From Nocardioides baculatus (GTDB lineage Bacteria; Actinomycetota; Actinomycetes; Propionibacteriales; Nocardioidaceae), in the NCBI RefSeq assembly GCF_016735675.1, contig NZ_JAERSG010000002.1, positions 186,001 to 250,000 of the forward strand: a stretch of 64,000 bases of DNA, in the 5' to 3' direction. Positions 15,742 through 23,957 of the stretch are shown here, piece by piece. Each line of letters begins with the position of its first letter. Positions within the stretch are counted from its first letter, which is position 1. The translations under genes were made by a program, and so were the position numbers. The notes below the pieces were generated by a model that saw only the letters and a program-made list of their open reading frames with translations, did not search any database and had not been told where the DNA came from.

Positions 15742-17139
15742 ATGGCCCAGCTGCACGACCTGACCGCGCTCGAGCAGGGCGACGCCGTACGTCGCGGTGA
15801 CGTGTCGCCGCTCGAGCTGGTCGAGCACTACGCCGGTCGTGCCGACGGTGTCGGCGCGTTCGTCACCACCACGCACGACCTCGCTCGCGAGCATGCGCGC
15901 ACTCTCAGCCAGTCGGGACGCCCCGCGGACGCAGGTCCGCTCTGGGGCGTCCCGACCGGCATCAAGGACCTCCACCCGACGGCCGGTGTGCGCACCACCT
16001 TCGGCTCGGCGGCGTACGACGACTTCGTGCCCGAGGAGTCCGACGACCTCGTCCGCACGGTCGAGGCCGCCGGAATGCCGAGCCTGGGCAAGACGAGCAC
16101 GCCGGAGTTCGGGTCGCCCTGCTACACCGAGCCCGACGTCGCGCCGCCGGCCGTGACGCCGTGGGACACCACCCGCACCGCGGGCGGCTCGTCGGGCGGC
16201 GCGGCCGCGGCCGTCGCGGCCGGGCTGCTGCCCGTGGCGCCGGGGTCCGACGGCGGCGGGTCGATCCGGATCCCCGCCTCCTGCTGCGGCCTGGTCGGCC
16301 TCAAGCCGTCGCGCGGCCGGATCAGCGGCGCGCCGCGCTACGGGGACCCGGTCGGGCTCGCGACGCCCGGCACCCTCGCCCGTACGGTCCGCGACGCCGC
16401 GGCCCTCCTCGACGTGCTGGAGGGGCGCCGCGTCGGCGACCCCTTCTGGGCGCCGCCGCCGACCACGTCGTTCCTCGACGCCTGCGACCGCGAGCCGGGC
16501 CGGCTCCGGGTGGCGCGGTTCATCGCGCCCGTGATCGCGGAGGTCGAGGTCGCCCCGTCCAGCGTGACGGCCTGGGAGGACGCCTCCCGGTTGCTCGAGC
16601 AGCTCGGCCACGACGTCGAGGACGTCGGCGTGCCGATCCCGCCCGACGCCGTCGCCGACTTCGAGACCTGCTGGGCGGTGCTCACGGCGCTGTCGCCGGC
16701 GCCGCCCGGTCTCGAGGACCGGCTGCGCCCGCTGACCCGGTGGCTCAGCGAGCGTGGGCACGCCGTCAGCGGACCCGAGTTCGGCCTCGCCATCGGCCGG
16801 TTGCGGCAGCACGCCGCCGCCGCGCTCGCCGTGCTGGCGGCGTACGACGTCGTCCTCACCCCGACCCTCGCGATGCCGCCGGTCGAGGTCGGCGCGCTGC
16901 GCGACGACGCCGACCCGGCCGCTGACTTCGCCGCCCAGAAGGCCTTCACACCGTGGACCAGCGCGTGGAACGTCACCGGCATGCCGGCGATCTCGCTGCC
17001 GCTGCACTGGACCGACGACGGCCTGCCGGTCGGCGTGATGCTCGCCGCGCGCCCCGCCGAGGAGGAGCTGCTCGTCTCGCTCGCCGCCCAGGTCGAGGCG
17101 GCCGCGGCGTGGGTGGACAGGCATCCGCCCGGCTGGTGA
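15742..17139 (+). CDS. Amidase (amidase-signature family)
   Basis: 465 aa. The catalytic Lys lies in [17 protein letters not shown]. The Gly/Ser-rich signature is [19 protein letters not shown] followed by [20 protein letters not shown], holding the cis-Ser and nucleophilic Ser. The C-terminal ITSLPLHW-like region ([20 protein letters not shown]) is typical. This is a hydrolase of amides such as 6-aminohexanoate-like or aryl amides. It is not GatA, since no gatB or gatC is nearby. A VOC-family gene follows after 9 bp and is probably co-transcribed. Confidence 0.88.
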   Translation: MAQLHDLTALEQGDAVRRGDVSPLELVEHYAGRADGVGAFVTTTHDLAREHARTLSQSGRPADAGPLWGVPTGIKDLHPTAGVRTTFGSAAYDDFVPEESDDLVRTVEAAGMPSLGKTSTPEFGSPCYTEPDVAPPAVTPWDTTRTAGGSSGGAAAAVAAGLLPVAPGSDGGGSIRIPASCCGLVGLKPSRGRISGAPRYGDPVGLATPGTLARTVRDAAALLDVLEGRRVGDPFWAPPPTTSFLDACDREPGRLRVARFIAPVIAEVEVAPSSVTAWEDASRLLEQLGHDVEDVGVPIPPDAVADFETCWAVLTALSPAPPGLEDRLRPLTRWLSERGHAVSGPEFGLAIGRLRQHAAAALAVLAAYDVVLTPTLAMPPVEVGALRDDADPAADFAAQKAFTPWTSAWNVTGMPAISLPLHWTDDGLPVGVMLAARPAEEELLVSLAAQVEAAAAWVDRHPPGW

Positions 17140-17148
17140 AGTGGCGGC

Positions 17149-17535
17149 ATGGGTGAGCTGACGCCGTACATCTGTGTCTCCGACGCGAGGCGCGCGATCG
17201 ACTGGTACGTCGCCGTGCTCGGCGCCGAGGTCGTGATGGAGCCGATCGTGATGGACGACGGCAAGGTCGGGCACGTCGAGCTCGCCGTCGGCGGCGGGCG
17301 CTGGATGATGTCGGACGAGTTCGACTCGGCCGGGGTGGCGGCTCCCGACACCTCGCGCTTCGCAGCGGTGACACTGCACCTCGAGGTCGACGACGTCGAC
17401 GCGACCTGCGAGCGGGTGACCGGCGCGGGTGTCGAGCTCGACCGGGGTCCCGAGGACAACCCGCCCGTCGGCCGGGTCGCGGTCTTCCGCGACCCGTTCG
17501 GCCACCGCTGGTTCCTCAACCAACCGATGGCCTGA
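17149..17535 (+). CDS. VOC (glyoxalase/bleomycin-resistance) family protein
   Basis: 128 aa with two beta-alpha-beta-beta-beta modules. It opens TPYICVSDARRAIDWYVAVLGAE, has GHVELAVGGGRWMM at the first metal-binding half, and ends AVFRDPFGHRWFLNQP. Possible metal ligands are His of GHVEL and His/Glu in the second module. The family includes dioxygenases, glyoxalases and drug-binding proteins, so the activity is open. It is probably in one unit with the amidase. Confidence 0.85.
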   Translation: MGELTPYICVSDARRAIDWYVAVLGAEVVMEPIVMDDGKVGHVELAVGGGRWMMSDEFDSAGVAAPDTSRFAAVTLHLEVDDVDATCERVTGAGVELDRGPEDNPPVGRVAVFRDPFGHRWFLNQPMA

Positions 17536-17537
17536 CC

Positions 17538-17613
17538 TCTGCACCCGAGTTCCACGGTTGTCGGCCGAGATCTGGGCTGACAACCGTTGCGGTCACCGGA
17601 TGTCCGGTGACTC
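17538..17613. repeat. Two-hairpin intergenic element, copy 2
   Basis: It starts CTGCACCCGAG. ACGGTTGTC (17554-17562) pairs with GACAACCGT (17579-17587) with inner GCC/GGC and an AGATCT core at 17568-17573. A second hairpin follows: GTCACCGGA (17592-17600), TG, TCCGGTGAC (17603-17611), TCC. Relative to copy 1 the second stem shows a compensatory change (C-G to A-T at its fourth pair), and the first stem is different but equally paired. It lies between convergent genes and may serve as a bidirectional 3' end. Confidence 0.6.
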
Positions 17614-17633
17614 CAGGGCGAACGCCCGATGGA

Positions 17634-18242
17634 TCAGTCGCCGATCCCGCGCGCGTGAAGCGCGTCGCCGGACTCCTGTGCGCGCGCGACGACGCGGATC
17701 ACGAAGGGGGAGAGGTACGCCCGGGGGTTGCGGTCGAGCCCGCGGGCCCGGGCGGCGTCGCGGGTCTCCCGCGCGATCGCGATCGTGCCGGGCAGCGCGC
17801 CGATCGTGAGCGCGACGGTCAGCGCCACCCGATCGGGGTCGACGCCGACGAAGCGCAGCGGCCGCGCCCACCGCGCGAGGGCGTCCACCATCTCGTTGAT
17901 CGACGTGGTGGCCGTCAGCGAGAGCGCCGCCAGCCCCAGGCTGAGCAGGTCGAGGAAGGTCTCGAGGGCCTTCTCGGCGCCGTACCACCACCACTGCAGC
18001 GCACCGGCCACCACGGCGATCGCGAGCACCCCGCGTGCCGCGCGCCAGACCGAGCGCAGCGGCACCCGGGCGAGTGCGGCCAGCAGCAGGGTGACCAGCA
18101 GGAAGACGGGCGCCGCCCGGACGTCGCGGACGACGACGATCGACAGGCTCAGCGCCGCGAGTCCGAGCACCTTCGCGCCGACCGGCAGTCGGTGGAGCAG
18201 GGTGTCGCCCGGCTGGTGGAGGCCGGCCATCAGGTCGCTCAT
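17634..18242 (-). CDS. bioN: ECF transporter transmembrane (T) component, biotin type
   Basis: 202 aa with about four to five hydrophobic segments (KVLGLAALSLSIVVVRDV, VFLLVTLLLAALARVPL, VLAIAVVAGALQWWW, LTVALTIGALPGTIAIA). The EcfT coupling signature is visible as RETRDAARARGLDRNPRAY and a second AQESGDALHARGIGD, the two Ala-Arg-Gly motifs that contact the ATPases. It is third in a bioY-ATPase-EcfT set, so it should energise biotin uptake. The gap to the ATPase gene is 10 bp. Confidence 0.88.
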   Translation of the reverse strand: MSDLMAGLHQPGDTLLHRLPVGAKVLGLAALSLSIVVVRDVRAAPVFLLVTLLLAALARVPLRSVWRAARGVLAIAVVAGALQWWWYGAEKALETFLDLLSLGLAALSLTATTSINEMVDALARWARPLRFVGVDPDRVALTVALTIGALPGTIAIARETRDAARARGLDRNPRAYLSPFVIRVVARAQESGDALHARGIGD

Positions 18243-18252
18243 CGTGGGGTGC

Positions 18253-18951
18253 TCATGTGTCGACCAGGGACGTGTAGTGGGCGATCGACTCGGTCGGGGT
18301 CCCGTCGGCGACCACGCGGGCGTCGTCGATGACGACGACCCGGTCGCAGCGGGCGGCGAGGTCGAGGTCGTGGGTGACGAGCAGGAGCTGCTGGGACAGG
18401 CCGAGCAGTGCGTGGCCGATCCGCCGGGTGTTGGCGCGGTCGAGCAGCGTGGTCGGCTCGTCGGCGACGACGACGGTCGGCTCGGTCGCCAGCACCCCGG
18501 CCAGCGCGAGCAGCTGCCTCTGGCCCCCGGAGAGCGAGTGGACCGAGTCGTGGGCGTGCTCCTCAAGGCCGTGGGCGGCGAGCACCTCGAGCGCGCGCTC
18601 GCGTCGCGCTTCGGAGCCGGGGACCGTACGCCGCAGGGACAGCTCGACGTCCTCGACGCAGGTCGGCATCACGAGCTGCGCGGCCGGGTCGGTGAAGCAG
18701 AAGCCGACCGTCCGGCGTACGGCCGCACCGTCGCGCACCACGTCCCTGCCGTCGACGGTGACGTGGCCGGACGAAGGTCGGACCAGGCCGTTGACCAGCC
18801 GCGCGAGGGTCGACTTGCCCGATCCGTTGGCGCCGATGACCGCGACGCGCGGCTCGGTGAGCGTCAGGGTCGTCCGTGCGAGGATCTCGCGCTCGCCGCG
18901 GCCGGGGAGGGGGACCCGGACGGCGACCGAGTCGAAGCGGATCTCCGGCAA
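18253..18951 (-). CDS. bioM: ECF transporter ATPase, biotin type
   Basis: 232 aa. Walker A is GANGSGKSTLARL, the Q-loop region FCFTDPAAQLVMP has the ECF-type pattern, the signature is HSLSGGQRQLLALAGVL, Walker B is TVVVADEPTTLLD, and the H-loop is LLVTHDLD. The start is TTG at 18951, only one base after the bioY stop. A single ATPase gene is present, as in the BioMNY systems where the ATPase works as a homodimer. Confidence 0.88.
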   Translation of the reverse strand: MPEIRFDSVAVRVPLPGRGEREILARTTLTLTEPRVAVIGANGSGKSTLARLVNGLVRPSSGHVTVDGRDVVRDGAAVRRTVGFCFTDPAAQLVMPTCVEDVELSLRRTVPGSEARRERALEVLAAHGLEEHAHDSVHSLSGGQRQLLALAGVLATEPTVVVADEPTTLLDRANTRRIGHALLGLSQQLLLVTHDLDLAARCDRVVVIDDARVVADGTPTESIAHYTSLVDT

Positions 18952-18952
18952 G

Positions 18953-19561
18953 TCAGCGGCGCTGCAGGAGCTGCGGGAACGCGCGGTGCACCTCGGCGGC
19001 GATCATCGCGACCAGCGAGGTCTTCACGACGTCGCCGATCCAGAAGGGCGCGTCGTAGGAGATCGCCTCGCGCAGGGAGACGTCGAAGTAGAGCTTCATC
19101 CCGAGCACGCCGAGCACGTGGATGACCAGGATGCTGGCGGTGATCGAGCAGGCGAAGACGACGAGTGCGCGCGTACGCCGGTCGCGGGCGACATACTTCA
19201 CGAGGAAGCCGGCGAGAGCCGCGGCGATCGGGAACGAGATGAGGTAGCCGCCGCTGGGACCGCTGAAGACGCCGATCCCGGAGGAGTGCTCGGCGAAGAC
19301 GGGAAGTCCGACCGCGCCGAGCGCGAGGTAGAGAGTGACGGCCGAGAAGCCGCGCAGCGGGCCGAGGACGCAGCCCGCCAGCATGACCGTCAGCGTCTGC
19401 AGGGTGATCGGGACGCCGGCGCTGCCGACCGGGATCGCCCCGACGTAGGCACTGGCGCTGATCAGGGCCGCGAACGCCGCGACCAGGGCGATGTCGCGCG
19501 TCGGCGACGACGAGCCCGCGGTGTCCTGATCGACGGTGGTGGGCTCAGTGGTGGCGGTCAT
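18953..19561 (-). CDS. bioY: Biotin transporter substrate-binding subunit BioY
   Basis: 202 aa with six hydrophobic segments. BioY hallmarks are ASAYVGAIPVGSAGVPITLQTL near residue 40, GFSAVTLYLALGAVGLPVF and the GIGVFSGPSGGYLISFPIAAA loop. It is first in the bioY-bioM-bioN operon. Its start is 28 bp from a 21-bp operator at 19589, and the divergent gene encodes a BioQ-like TetR repressor, so expression should rise when biotin is scarce. Confidence 0.93.
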   Translation of the reverse strand: MTATTEPTTVDQDTAGSSSPTRDIALVAAFAALISASAYVGAIPVGSAGVPITLQTLTVMLAGCVLGPLRGFSAVTLYLALGAVGLPVFAEHSSGIGVFSGPSGGYLISFPIAAALAGFLVKYVARDRRTRALVVFACSITASILVIHVLGVLGMKLYFDVSLREAISYDAPFWIGDVVKTSLVAMIAAEVHRAFPQLLQRR

Positions 19562-19588
19562 CGGGGGATCCTTGCTCGTGCAGCGGGC

Positions 19589-19609
19589 AACCTGAACGGT
19601 GTTCAGGTT
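19589..19609 (+). promoter_or_regulatory. BioQ-type operator
   Basis: AACCTGAAC (19589-19597), GGT, GTTCAGGTT (19601-19609): a perfect 9-bp inverted repeat with a 3-bp spacer. It contains the TGAAC-N3-GTTCA core I associate with BioQ sites in corynebacteria and mycobacteria. It lies between divergent bioY and the TetR gene and is placed to control both. Confidence 0.8.
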
Positions 19610-19669
19610 AGGGTGGTCGCGACGACGTCGTCAACGCAGTCCAGTCGCCGGATCGGCCTAGGAGGGTGG

Positions 19670-20236
19670 GTGGCGCATCACCGCAGTGACGTGCTCGCGC
19701 ACGCCGTCGCCCTCCTCGACACCCACGGCCTCGCCGCGCTGACGATGCGCCGGCTCGGGGCCGAGCTCGACGTGCAGCCGAGCGCGATCTACCACCACTT
19801 CGCCAGCAAGCAGGCCCTCCTCGCGGCCGTCGCCGACGAGATCCTCGCGCGCGGCGCGCGACCGCGCGAGGCCGCCGAGTGGCCCGACCGGCTGCGCGAG
19901 GTCTGCTCGGAGCTGCGGCTCGCGATGCTCGCCGTGACCGACGGTGCAGACGTGGTGGCGACGGTCTGGGCGTTCGGGCTCGGCGCGGCCGCACCGGTGG
20001 CCGAGCTCGAGAAGGTCCTCGCCGACGCCGACGTCCCCGCCGAGCTGGTGCCGGTCGCGTCCCGGGCGCTCGTCCACTACGTCTTCGGCCACGCCTTCGA
20101 GGAGCAGACAGCCCGCCAGGCTGTCAGCCTCGGCGCCGTCGAGCGGTCCCTGGAGTCGCTGCCCGACTTCGACCTCGGGCTCGACCTGGTGATCGACGGC
20201 CTGCGCGCCCGCGTCAGCCCGCGCCCCGGTGTCTAG
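19670..20236 (+). CDS. bioQ: TetR family repressor, BioQ-like
   Basis: 188 aa. The HTH is HAVALLDTHGLAALTMRRLGAE followed by VQPSAIYHHFASKQALLAAV. The C-terminal helical domain has the YVFGHAFEEQTA-type region of TetR_C. The start is GTG 19670. Assignment as the biotin regulator comes from the divergent bioY operon and the TGAAC-N3-GTTCA operator between them; the protein alone only says TetR. BioQ-type regulators are themselves ligand-independent or respond to biotin status indirectly. Confidence 0.75.
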   Translation: MAHHRSDVLAHAVALLDTHGLAALTMRRLGAELDVQPSAIYHHFASKQALLAAVADEILARGARPREAAEWPDRLREVCSELRLAMLAVTDGADVVATVWAFGLGAAAPVAELEKVLADADVPAELVPVASRALVHYVFGHAFEEQTARQAVSLGAVERSLESLPDFDLGLDLVIDGLRARVSPRPGV

Positions 20237-20283
20237 GGACGATCTGGTCGGAGGAGCAAGGGCCGGACCAACGAGATCGTCCC
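20236..20283. terminator. Large hairpin 1 after bioQ
   Basis: GGGACGATCT (20236-20245) pairs perfectly with AGATCGTCCC (20274-20283); inner GGTC...GACC-like pairing can extend it. The last base of the bioQ stop is the first base of the stem. There is no T-tract. Together with hairpin 2 it separates two convergent genes. Confidence 0.55.
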
Positions 20284-20290
20284 GAGATAC

Positions 20291-20343
20291 CTGAGGACGT
20301 GGTCGACGGTCCTGAGGTCACGAGCCGTCCACCACGTCCTCAG
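20291..20343. terminator. Large hairpin 2 between bioQ and the pentapeptide gene
   Basis: CTGAGGACGTGG (20291-20302) pairs perfectly with CCACGTCCTCAG (20332-20343), with inner GACGG (20305-20309) and CCGTC (20325-20329). It ends 4 bp before the stop of the convergent pentapeptide gene, so it probably serves as its 3' end. Confidence 0.6.
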
Positions 20344-20346
20344 GTG

Positions 20347-20958
20347 TCAGGGGTCGACGACGGCCCCGTGGAGCTCGGCGAGCAGGACGGCGCCGGCGAG
20401 GTCGAGCTGCGTCTTCTTCAACGTCGCTGCCGACAGGTCGACGCCGTCGAGGCTCGCCCCGCGCAGGTCGGCGCGGTCGAGCACGGTGTCGCGGAGCACG
20501 GCCCGGTCGAGGCGCGCGCCGGTGAGGGCGGTGAGGGTCAGGTCCGACATCGACAGGTCCGCCTCGCGCAGGTCGACGCCGGTCAGGTCGAGCCGCGAGA
20601 GATTGGCGCCGCGGATGGTCACGCCGAGCCACGAGCCACCGGTGACGGTGAGCGGCCGCAGCGTGCACTCGCTGAAGACCGTGCCGACGAGCTTGCAGCC
20701 GTCGAGCGTCGCGTCGAAGAACGACGTACGCCGGAAGTCGCAGCCGACGAACGCCGTCGCCCGGTGCACCGACGCGTTGAACCTGCCGCCGTGGAACGTG
20801 CACCGCTCGAAGGTCGCGCCCGACGTGGTGGCCTCCGACAGGTCGACGTCGGTGAAGGTGCAGTCGGTGAACCGTGCGGCGCCGAGGTCGTCGCCGTACC
20901 AGTCGTCGCCCCGGTAGTGCTGGCCGCCGGCTGTCAGGGGGTCGGTCACGGCAGCCAC
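20347..20958 (-). CDS. Pentapeptide repeat protein
   Basis: 203 aa. Almost the whole chain consists of A(D/N)LxX-type five-residue repeats, for example TFERCTFHGGRFNASVHRA, then ANLSRLDLTGVDLREADLSM and ADLRGASLDGVDLSAATL, predicting a right-handed quadrilateral beta helix. Some members (Qnr, MfpA) mimic DNA and protect gyrase, but many have no known role and there is no specific evidence here. The start is GTG 20958 or GTG 20949. Confidence 0.85.
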   Translation of the reverse strand: MAAVTDPLTAGGQHYRGDDWYGDDLGAARFTDCTFTDVDLSEATTSGATFERCTFHGGRFNASVHRATAFVGCDFRRTSFFDATLDGCKLVGTVFSECTLRPLTVTGGSWLGVTIRGANLSRLDLTGVDLREADLSMSDLTLTALTGARLDRAVLRDTVLDRADLRGASLDGVDLSAATLKKTQLDLAGAVLLAELHGAVVDP

Positions 20959-20989
20959 CGTACGTCGCGACCGTGGCGGCCGGGACGGA

Positions 20990-20995
20990 TAGGGT
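20990..20995 (+). promoter_or_regulatory. Leaderless-type -10 box (TAGGGT) before the sulfotransferase gene
   Basis: TAGGGT, 7 bp, GTG 21003. It supports the GTG start of the sulfotransferase gene. Confidence 0.5.
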
Positions 20996-21002
20996 CGTGC
21001 CC

Positions 21003-21644
21003 GTGATCGCGTCCCACCAGCACCGCTTCATCTTCCTCAAGACCCGCAAGACCGCGGGCACGAGCGTCGAGATCGCGCTGTCCAAGGTGTGCGGACCGGA
21101 CGACATCATCACCGAGATCAGCCCCGAGGACGAGAAGCTCCGGAGGGCCGCCGGCGGCCGTCCGCCGCAGAACTTCGAGTCGCCGCCGCTGGAGCGCAAG
21201 GCCTACAACCACATGGGCGCCAAGGCCGTGCGCGACCTGGTCGGCGAGCAGGCCTTCACCGACTACTTCACCTTCGCGATCGAGCGGAACCCGTGGGACG
21301 CGGTCGTCTCGCTCTACTTCTGGAAGTACAAGGACCGCGACGAGCTGCCCGACTTCGAGGCCTACGTCCAGGAGATCTGGATCGAGCAGCTGGCCAACAA
21401 CCGCCGGCTCTACCGGATCCGCGGCCGGATGGTGCTCGACCGGGTGCTGCGCTACGAGTCCCTCGACGCCGAGCTCGGCGAGGTGTGGGACCAGCTCGGC
21501 CTGCCCGGAGCCCCTGACCTGCCGCGCGCCAAGGGCAACGCCCGGCCCGCCGGGCACTACCGCGAGCTCTACTCGCCGACCTCGAAGCAGCGGGTCGCCG
21601 ACGTCTTCGCCGACACCATCGAGGCCTTCGGCTACGAGTTCTGA
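21003..21644 (+). CDS. Sulfotransferase family 2-like protein
   Basis: 213 aa. The N-terminal FIFLKTRKTAGTSVEIAL resembles the 5'-phosphosulfate loop of PAPS-dependent carbohydrate sulfotransferases. FAIERNPWDAVVSLYFWK resembles the 3'-phosphate motif (RxPxxxxxS). The rest (YESLDAELGEVWDQLGLP) also follows the family. It would transfer sulfate from PAPS to a glycan or similar acceptor. The gene overlaps the 3' end of the convergent gene by 13 bp. The acceptor is unknown. Confidence 0.75.
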   Translation: MIASHQHRFIFLKTRKTAGTSVEIALSKVCGPDDIITEISPEDEKLRRAAGGRPPQNFESPPLERKAYNHMGAKAVRDLVGEQAFTDYFTFAIERNPWDAVVSLYFWKYKDRDELPDFEAYVQEIWIEQLANNRRLYRIRGRMVLDRVLRYESLDAELGEVWDQLGLPGAPDLPRAKGNARPAGHYRELYSPTSKQRVADVFADTIEAFGYEF

Positions 21645-22537
21645 GGCTCGCGCGCGACGGCGAGCAGCCGCTCGCACTCGGCGATCAGCCGCGCCCGCAG
21701 CGGCGCGCCGCGCTCGGCGAACCCGCGCTGCGCCTCGACGTAGGCCGCCTTGCCGTCCGCGGTCTCGATCCGGACGGGCTCGAAGCCGAGGTCCGCGAGG
21801 TCGTACGGCGCCGCGCGCATGTCGAGGACGCGGATGTCGCGGGCCAGCTCGAAGCAGTCGGCGACCAGGTCGCTGGGGATCATCGGCGTGAGCCGGAAGG
21901 CGTGCTTGTAGAGGTCCATCCCGGCGTGCAGGCAGCCCGGCTGCTCGAAGGCGGGTCGGTCGTCGCGGCCGGGCTGGAGGGTGTTGAGCGGGCGTGCGGT
22001 CGGGGTGAAGAAGCGGAAGGCGTCGAAGTGGGAGCAGCCGATCCGGTGCGACTCCACGACCTCGTCGGTGCCGGCCTGCCCGAGCCGCAGCGGCCAGTCG
22101 TGGCGGGTGCCGTGCTCGGCGGACCGGTGCACCATCGCCCACTCGTGCAGGCCGAAGCAGCCGAACTGGGGCGTACGTCCGGCGGTGGCCGTCAGCAGCG
22201 TGCGGAGCTGGGTGAGCAGCGGGCGCTGCGACTCGACGTACGACTCGATGACGGTCGAGTGCGCAGCTCCGGAGCGACTACTACCGTGAGCGCACTCGAC
22301 CTGCGCATAGCCCTTGAGGCCTGCGTAGTCCGGCGCATCCTCCAGTGCGGTCCCGTAGCCGGGGTGCCAGCGGCGCAGCTGCGCCGGGCGGTGCGAGTAG
22401 TAGGTGAAGAGGAAGTCGTGGACCGGGTGCTTCACCTGCTCGGCCCGGCGGGCGAGGTGCGGCTCGAGGAACGCGTCGACCCGGGCCGCGTGGGCGTCGG
22501 CCCGCGCGCGCCAGTCGGGACCGGACAGCACCTGCAC
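21632..22537 (-). CDS. Conserved actinobacterial protein, annotated in relatives as 3-methyladenine DNA glycosylase-like
   Basis: 301 aa without membrane segments. Distinctive conserved stretches are VKHPVHDFLFTYYSHRPAQL, RWHPGYGTALEDAPDYAGL, FGCFGLHEWAMVHRSAEHG, SHRIGCSHFDAFRFFTP and PGCLHAGMDLYKHAF. I recall similar proteins in many actinobacteria carrying a 3-methyladenine DNA glycosylase label, but no HhH-GPD motif is visible, so that function should not be assumed. The His, Cys and Tyr pattern suggests a metal-dependent enzyme. It overlaps the sulfotransferase gene tail to tail by 13 bp. Confidence 0.75.
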   Translation of the reverse strand: MQVLSGPDWRARADAHAARVDAFLEPHLARRAEQVKHPVHDFLFTYYSHRPAQLRRWHPGYGTALEDAPDYAGLKGYAQVECAHGSSRSGAAHSTVIESYVESQRPLLTQLRTLLTATAGRTPQFGCFGLHEWAMVHRSAEHGTRHDWPLRLGQAGTDEVVESHRIGCSHFDAFRFFTPTARPLNTLQPGRDDRPAFEQPGCLHAGMDLYKHAFRLTPMIPSDLVADCFELARDIRVLDMRAAPYDLADLGFEPVRIETADGKAAYVEAQRGFAERGAPLRARLIAECERLLAVAREPQNS

Positions 22538-22583
22538 CGGGCAGAGGCTAGTGCGCGAGCGGCGACACGATCACACTGACGAG

Positions 22584-23948
22584 ATGATCGACCGCAGCGC
22601 CGGCCTCGACCGCGCCCACGCCCTCGCCCTCGAGTGGCTCGACTCGCTCGCCGACCGCCCCGTGCCGCCGCGCCTGACGAGCGAGCAGATGGCCGACCGG
22701 CTCGAGCGGGTGCTGCCGGAGGGTCCGACGGACCCCGCGACCGTCGTCGACGAGCTCGCCGCCGCCTGCGACCCCGGCCTGACCGCCATGCCGGGCGGCC
22801 GGTTCTTCGGGTTCGTCATCGGCGGCACCCACCCCGCTGCGCTCGCCGCGGACTGGCTGGTCAGCGCGTGGGACCAGAACACCGGCCTGCGCGTCCTCAC
22901 GCCCGCCCACTCGGCGATCGAGGAGCTGACCGAGCAGTGGCTGCTCGAGCTGCTCGGGCTGCCGGAGGAGAGCGCGGTCGGCTTCGTCACCGGCGGGACC
23001 ATGGCCAACTTCACCTGCCTCGCCGCGGCCCGCGACGAGGTGCTGCGCCGCGCCGGGTGGGACGTCGCCACGCAGGGGCTCGTCGGCTCACCCGGCGTAC
23101 GCGTCCTCGTCGGCGCCGAGCGGCACGACACCATCGACCTCGCGCTCCGCTACCTCGGGCTCGGCTCGCCCGAGCCGGTCGCGGCCGACGACCAGGGCCG
23201 GATCGAGGCCGCCGCGCTCACCGCCGCGCTCGAGGCGGGCGACGGCCGACCGACGATCGTGTGCCTCCAGGCCGGCAACGTGCACTCCGGTGCCTTCGAC
23301 CCGTTCGTCGAGACCATCGCCGCGGCCCACGACGCCGGCGCGTGGGTGCACGTCGACGGCGCCTTCGGGCTCTTCGCCGCCGCCTCGCCCGACCGTCGCC
23401 ACCTCACCGCGGGCTACGAGGCCGCCGACTCCTGGGCCACCGACGCCCACAAGACCCTCAACGTGCCCTACGACTGCGGTCTCGCGATCGTCCGCGACCG
23501 GGCTGCCCTGCGGGCGGCCATGGGCATGCACGGCGACTACCTGATCTTCGACGTCGCGGGCGAGCCGATGGACAAGGTCCCGGAGATCAGCCGACGCGGG
23601 CGGGCGTTCCCGGTGTGGGCGGTGCTGCGCTCGCTCGGCCGCGACGGGGTCGCCGCACTGGTCGACGGCTACTGCGCACACGCACGCACGTTCGCCGACG
23701 GGATCGCAGCCCTCGAGGGCGCCGAGGTGCTCAACGACGTCGAGTTCACCCAGGTGTGCGCCGCCTTCGGCGACGACGCCGCGACCCGTGGGGTCGTCGA
23801 CGCGATGCTCGCCGACGGCACGGCGTGGACGACCGGCTCGCGCTGGCGCGGGCGTGCCGTGCTCCGGGTCAGCGTGAGCAACTGGTCGACGACCACAGCC
23901 GACGTCGAGGCCGCTCTCGATGCGCTGGGGCGTGCGGCCGCTCGATAG
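22584..23948 (+). CDS. PLP-dependent decarboxylase (aromatic amino acid decarboxylase-like)
   Basis: 454 aa group II decarboxylase. FVTGGTMANFTCLAAARDE is the PLP phosphate region, WVHVDGAFGLFAAAS has the Asp that binds the pyridine N, and SWATDAHKTLNVPYDCG contains the Schiff-base Lys. The N-terminal MPGGRFFGFVIGGTHPAAL is typical. Candidate substrates are aromatic L-amino acids or glutamate-like acids. The start ATG 22584 is divergent from the gene at 22537. The next gene starts 9 bp downstream but has its own promoter-like box. Confidence 0.85.
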   Translation: MIDRSAGLDRAHALALEWLDSLADRPVPPRLTSEQMADRLERVLPEGPTDPATVVDELAAACDPGLTAMPGGRFFGFVIGGTHPAALAADWLVSAWDQNTGLRVLTPAHSAIEELTEQWLLELLGLPEESAVGFVTGGTMANFTCLAAARDEVLRRAGWDVATQGLVGSPGVRVLVGAERHDTIDLALRYLGLGSPEPVAADDQGRIEAAALTAALEAGDGRPTIVCLQAGNVHSGAFDPFVETIAAAHDAGAWVHVDGAFGLFAAASPDRRHLTAGYEAADSWATDAHKTLNVPYDCGLAIVRDRAALRAAMGMHGDYLIFDVAGEPMDKVPEISRRGRAFPVWAVLRSLGRDGVAALVDGYCAHARTFADGIAALEGAEVLNDVEFTQVCAAFGDDAATRGVVDAMLADGTAWTTGSRWRGRAVLRVSVSNWSTTTADVEAALDALGRAAAR

Positions 23949-23951
23949 GGT
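23946..23951 (+). promoter_or_regulatory. Leaderless-type -10 box (TAGGGT) before the FAH-family gene
   Basis: TAGGGT overlaps the stop codon of the decarboxylase gene, followed by 6 bp and ATG 23958. It suggests that the FAH gene and gltX have their own leaderless transcript. Confidence 0.5.
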
Positions 23952-23957
23952 CGGTGC

